Shown here in pieces: positions 5,131-5,498 of a stretch of DNA of 5,498 nt. The stretch is from positions 1 to 5,498 of the forward strand of contig DATJNS010000328.1 of NCBI GenBank assembly GCA_035507915.1, written 5' to 3'. This DNA comes from JACQAI01 sp035507915 (GTDB taxonomy: Bacteria > Pseudomonadota > Alphaproteobacteria > Elsterales > Elsteraceae). Position numbers and translations under genes: made by a program. The notes under the pieces are model-generated. The model ran no database searches. It had not been told where the DNA came from and was given only the letters and a program-made list of their open reading frames with translations. The number at the start of each line of letters is the position of its first letter. Positions within the stretch are counted from its first letter, which is position 1.

Positions 5131-5498
5131 ATGGGACGCGCCCGCGTCTTGCTGGTCGAGGACGACATGGTGGTCGCGTGGTCGATTTCGTCGACCTTGA
5201 AGCGGCTCGGCTGCACCGTCGTCGATTACGCCGACAACGCCGACCAGGCGATCGAGCGCGCGCTCGCCGCGCAGCCCGACGTGATCTTCATGGACATCGG
5301 GCTCGCCGGCGCGCGCGACGGCATCGCGGCCGCGCGCGAGATCCGGCATCAAACCGGCAAGCCGGTGATCTACCTGACCGGCCACGCCGACGCCGCGACC
5401 CTCAAGCGCGCCGCCGAGACCGACCCGGTCACCTTCGTCTTCAAGCCGTTCGACGAAGCTACGTTGGGCGCCGCGCTGCAGAGCGCGCTACCCCGCGA
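5131..5498 (+). CDS. CheY-like response-regulator receiver domain protein (runs off right edge)
   Basis: The visible 122 residues form an essentially complete receiver domain. ARVLLVEDD (4-12) gives the acidic pair Asp11/Asp12, VIFMDI (51-56) the phospho-acceptor Asp55, YLTGHAD (81-87) the switch Thr83, and FVFKPF (102-107) the conserved Lys105. All catalytic and switch positions are intact. The protein should be phosphorylated by a histidine kinase in the cytoplasm. Because the frame is still open at the window edge, it may be a single-domain CheY/DivK-like protein ending soon after, or may carry an output domain. The MDIGLAGARDGIAAAREIR segment is of the type seen in stand-alone or sensor-associated receivers rather than OmpR-type regulators, an impression only. 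It is transcribed away from the transport operon with the nuclease cassette in between, so a functional link to hyuAB is not implied. Confidence 0.92.
   Translation, partial: MGRARVLLVEDDMVVAWSISSTLKRLGCTVVDYADNADQAIERALAAQPDVIFMDIGLAGARDGIAAAREIRHQTGKPVIYLTGHADAATLKRAAETDPVTFVFKPFDEATLGAALQSALPR

Noticed and set aside
5008..5385. Minus-strand frame of 125 codons opposite the response regulator
   Set aside because: The plus strand encodes an intact receiver domain with all key residues; the antisense frame has no recognisable feature.

Overview
The window looks like chromosomal DNA from a high-GC bacterium, most likely an alphaproteobacterium. The basis is strong G/C preference at third codon positions, a periplasmic solute-binding protein linked to hydantoinase-type enzymes, and G/C-rich dispersed repeats of a kind common in Rhizobiales and Rhodospirillales genomes. 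Genus cannot be fixed from the sequence alone.

Layout. Positions 1-4455 hold a leftward operon on the minus strand, transcribed in this order: an ABC-transporter solute-binding protein (4455-3220), hyuA (3206-1101) and hyuB (978 to beyond the left edge). The binding-protein gene and hyuA are only 13 nt apart. hyuA and hyuB are separated by 122 nt, 92 of which are a pair of inverted G/C-rich repeat units. The set suggests uptake of an amide, cyclic imide or amino-acid-like compound and its ATP-dependent hydrolysis or carboxylation by a HyuA/HyuB enzyme. The substrate cannot be read from the sequence.

Positions 4565-4995 hold the most unusual object. A 110-residue DUF559 (Vsr-like, PD-(D/E)xK superfamily) nuclease gene sits between two copies of a 41-bp inverted repeat that match at 39 of 41 positions. 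The left copy ends 14 nt before the start codon and the right copy begins 2 nt after the stop codon. The repeat belongs to the same family as the pair between hyuA and hyuB. The gene is less biased to G/C-ending codons than the neighbouring response-regulator gene. It looks like a minimal mobile cassette inserted between two divergent transcription units, with related gene-less repeat pairs elsewhere, an arrangement reminiscent of REP/REPIN elements and their RAYT transposases but with an unrelated nuclease.

Positions 4996-5130 are a comparatively A/T-rich leader with an inverted GTTAAGAA motif and an exact TTAACCAT box (CtrA-like half-site). They precede a rightward gene for a CheY-like response-regulator receiver domain (5131 to beyond the right edge). 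No rRNA, tRNA or CRISPR array was seen.
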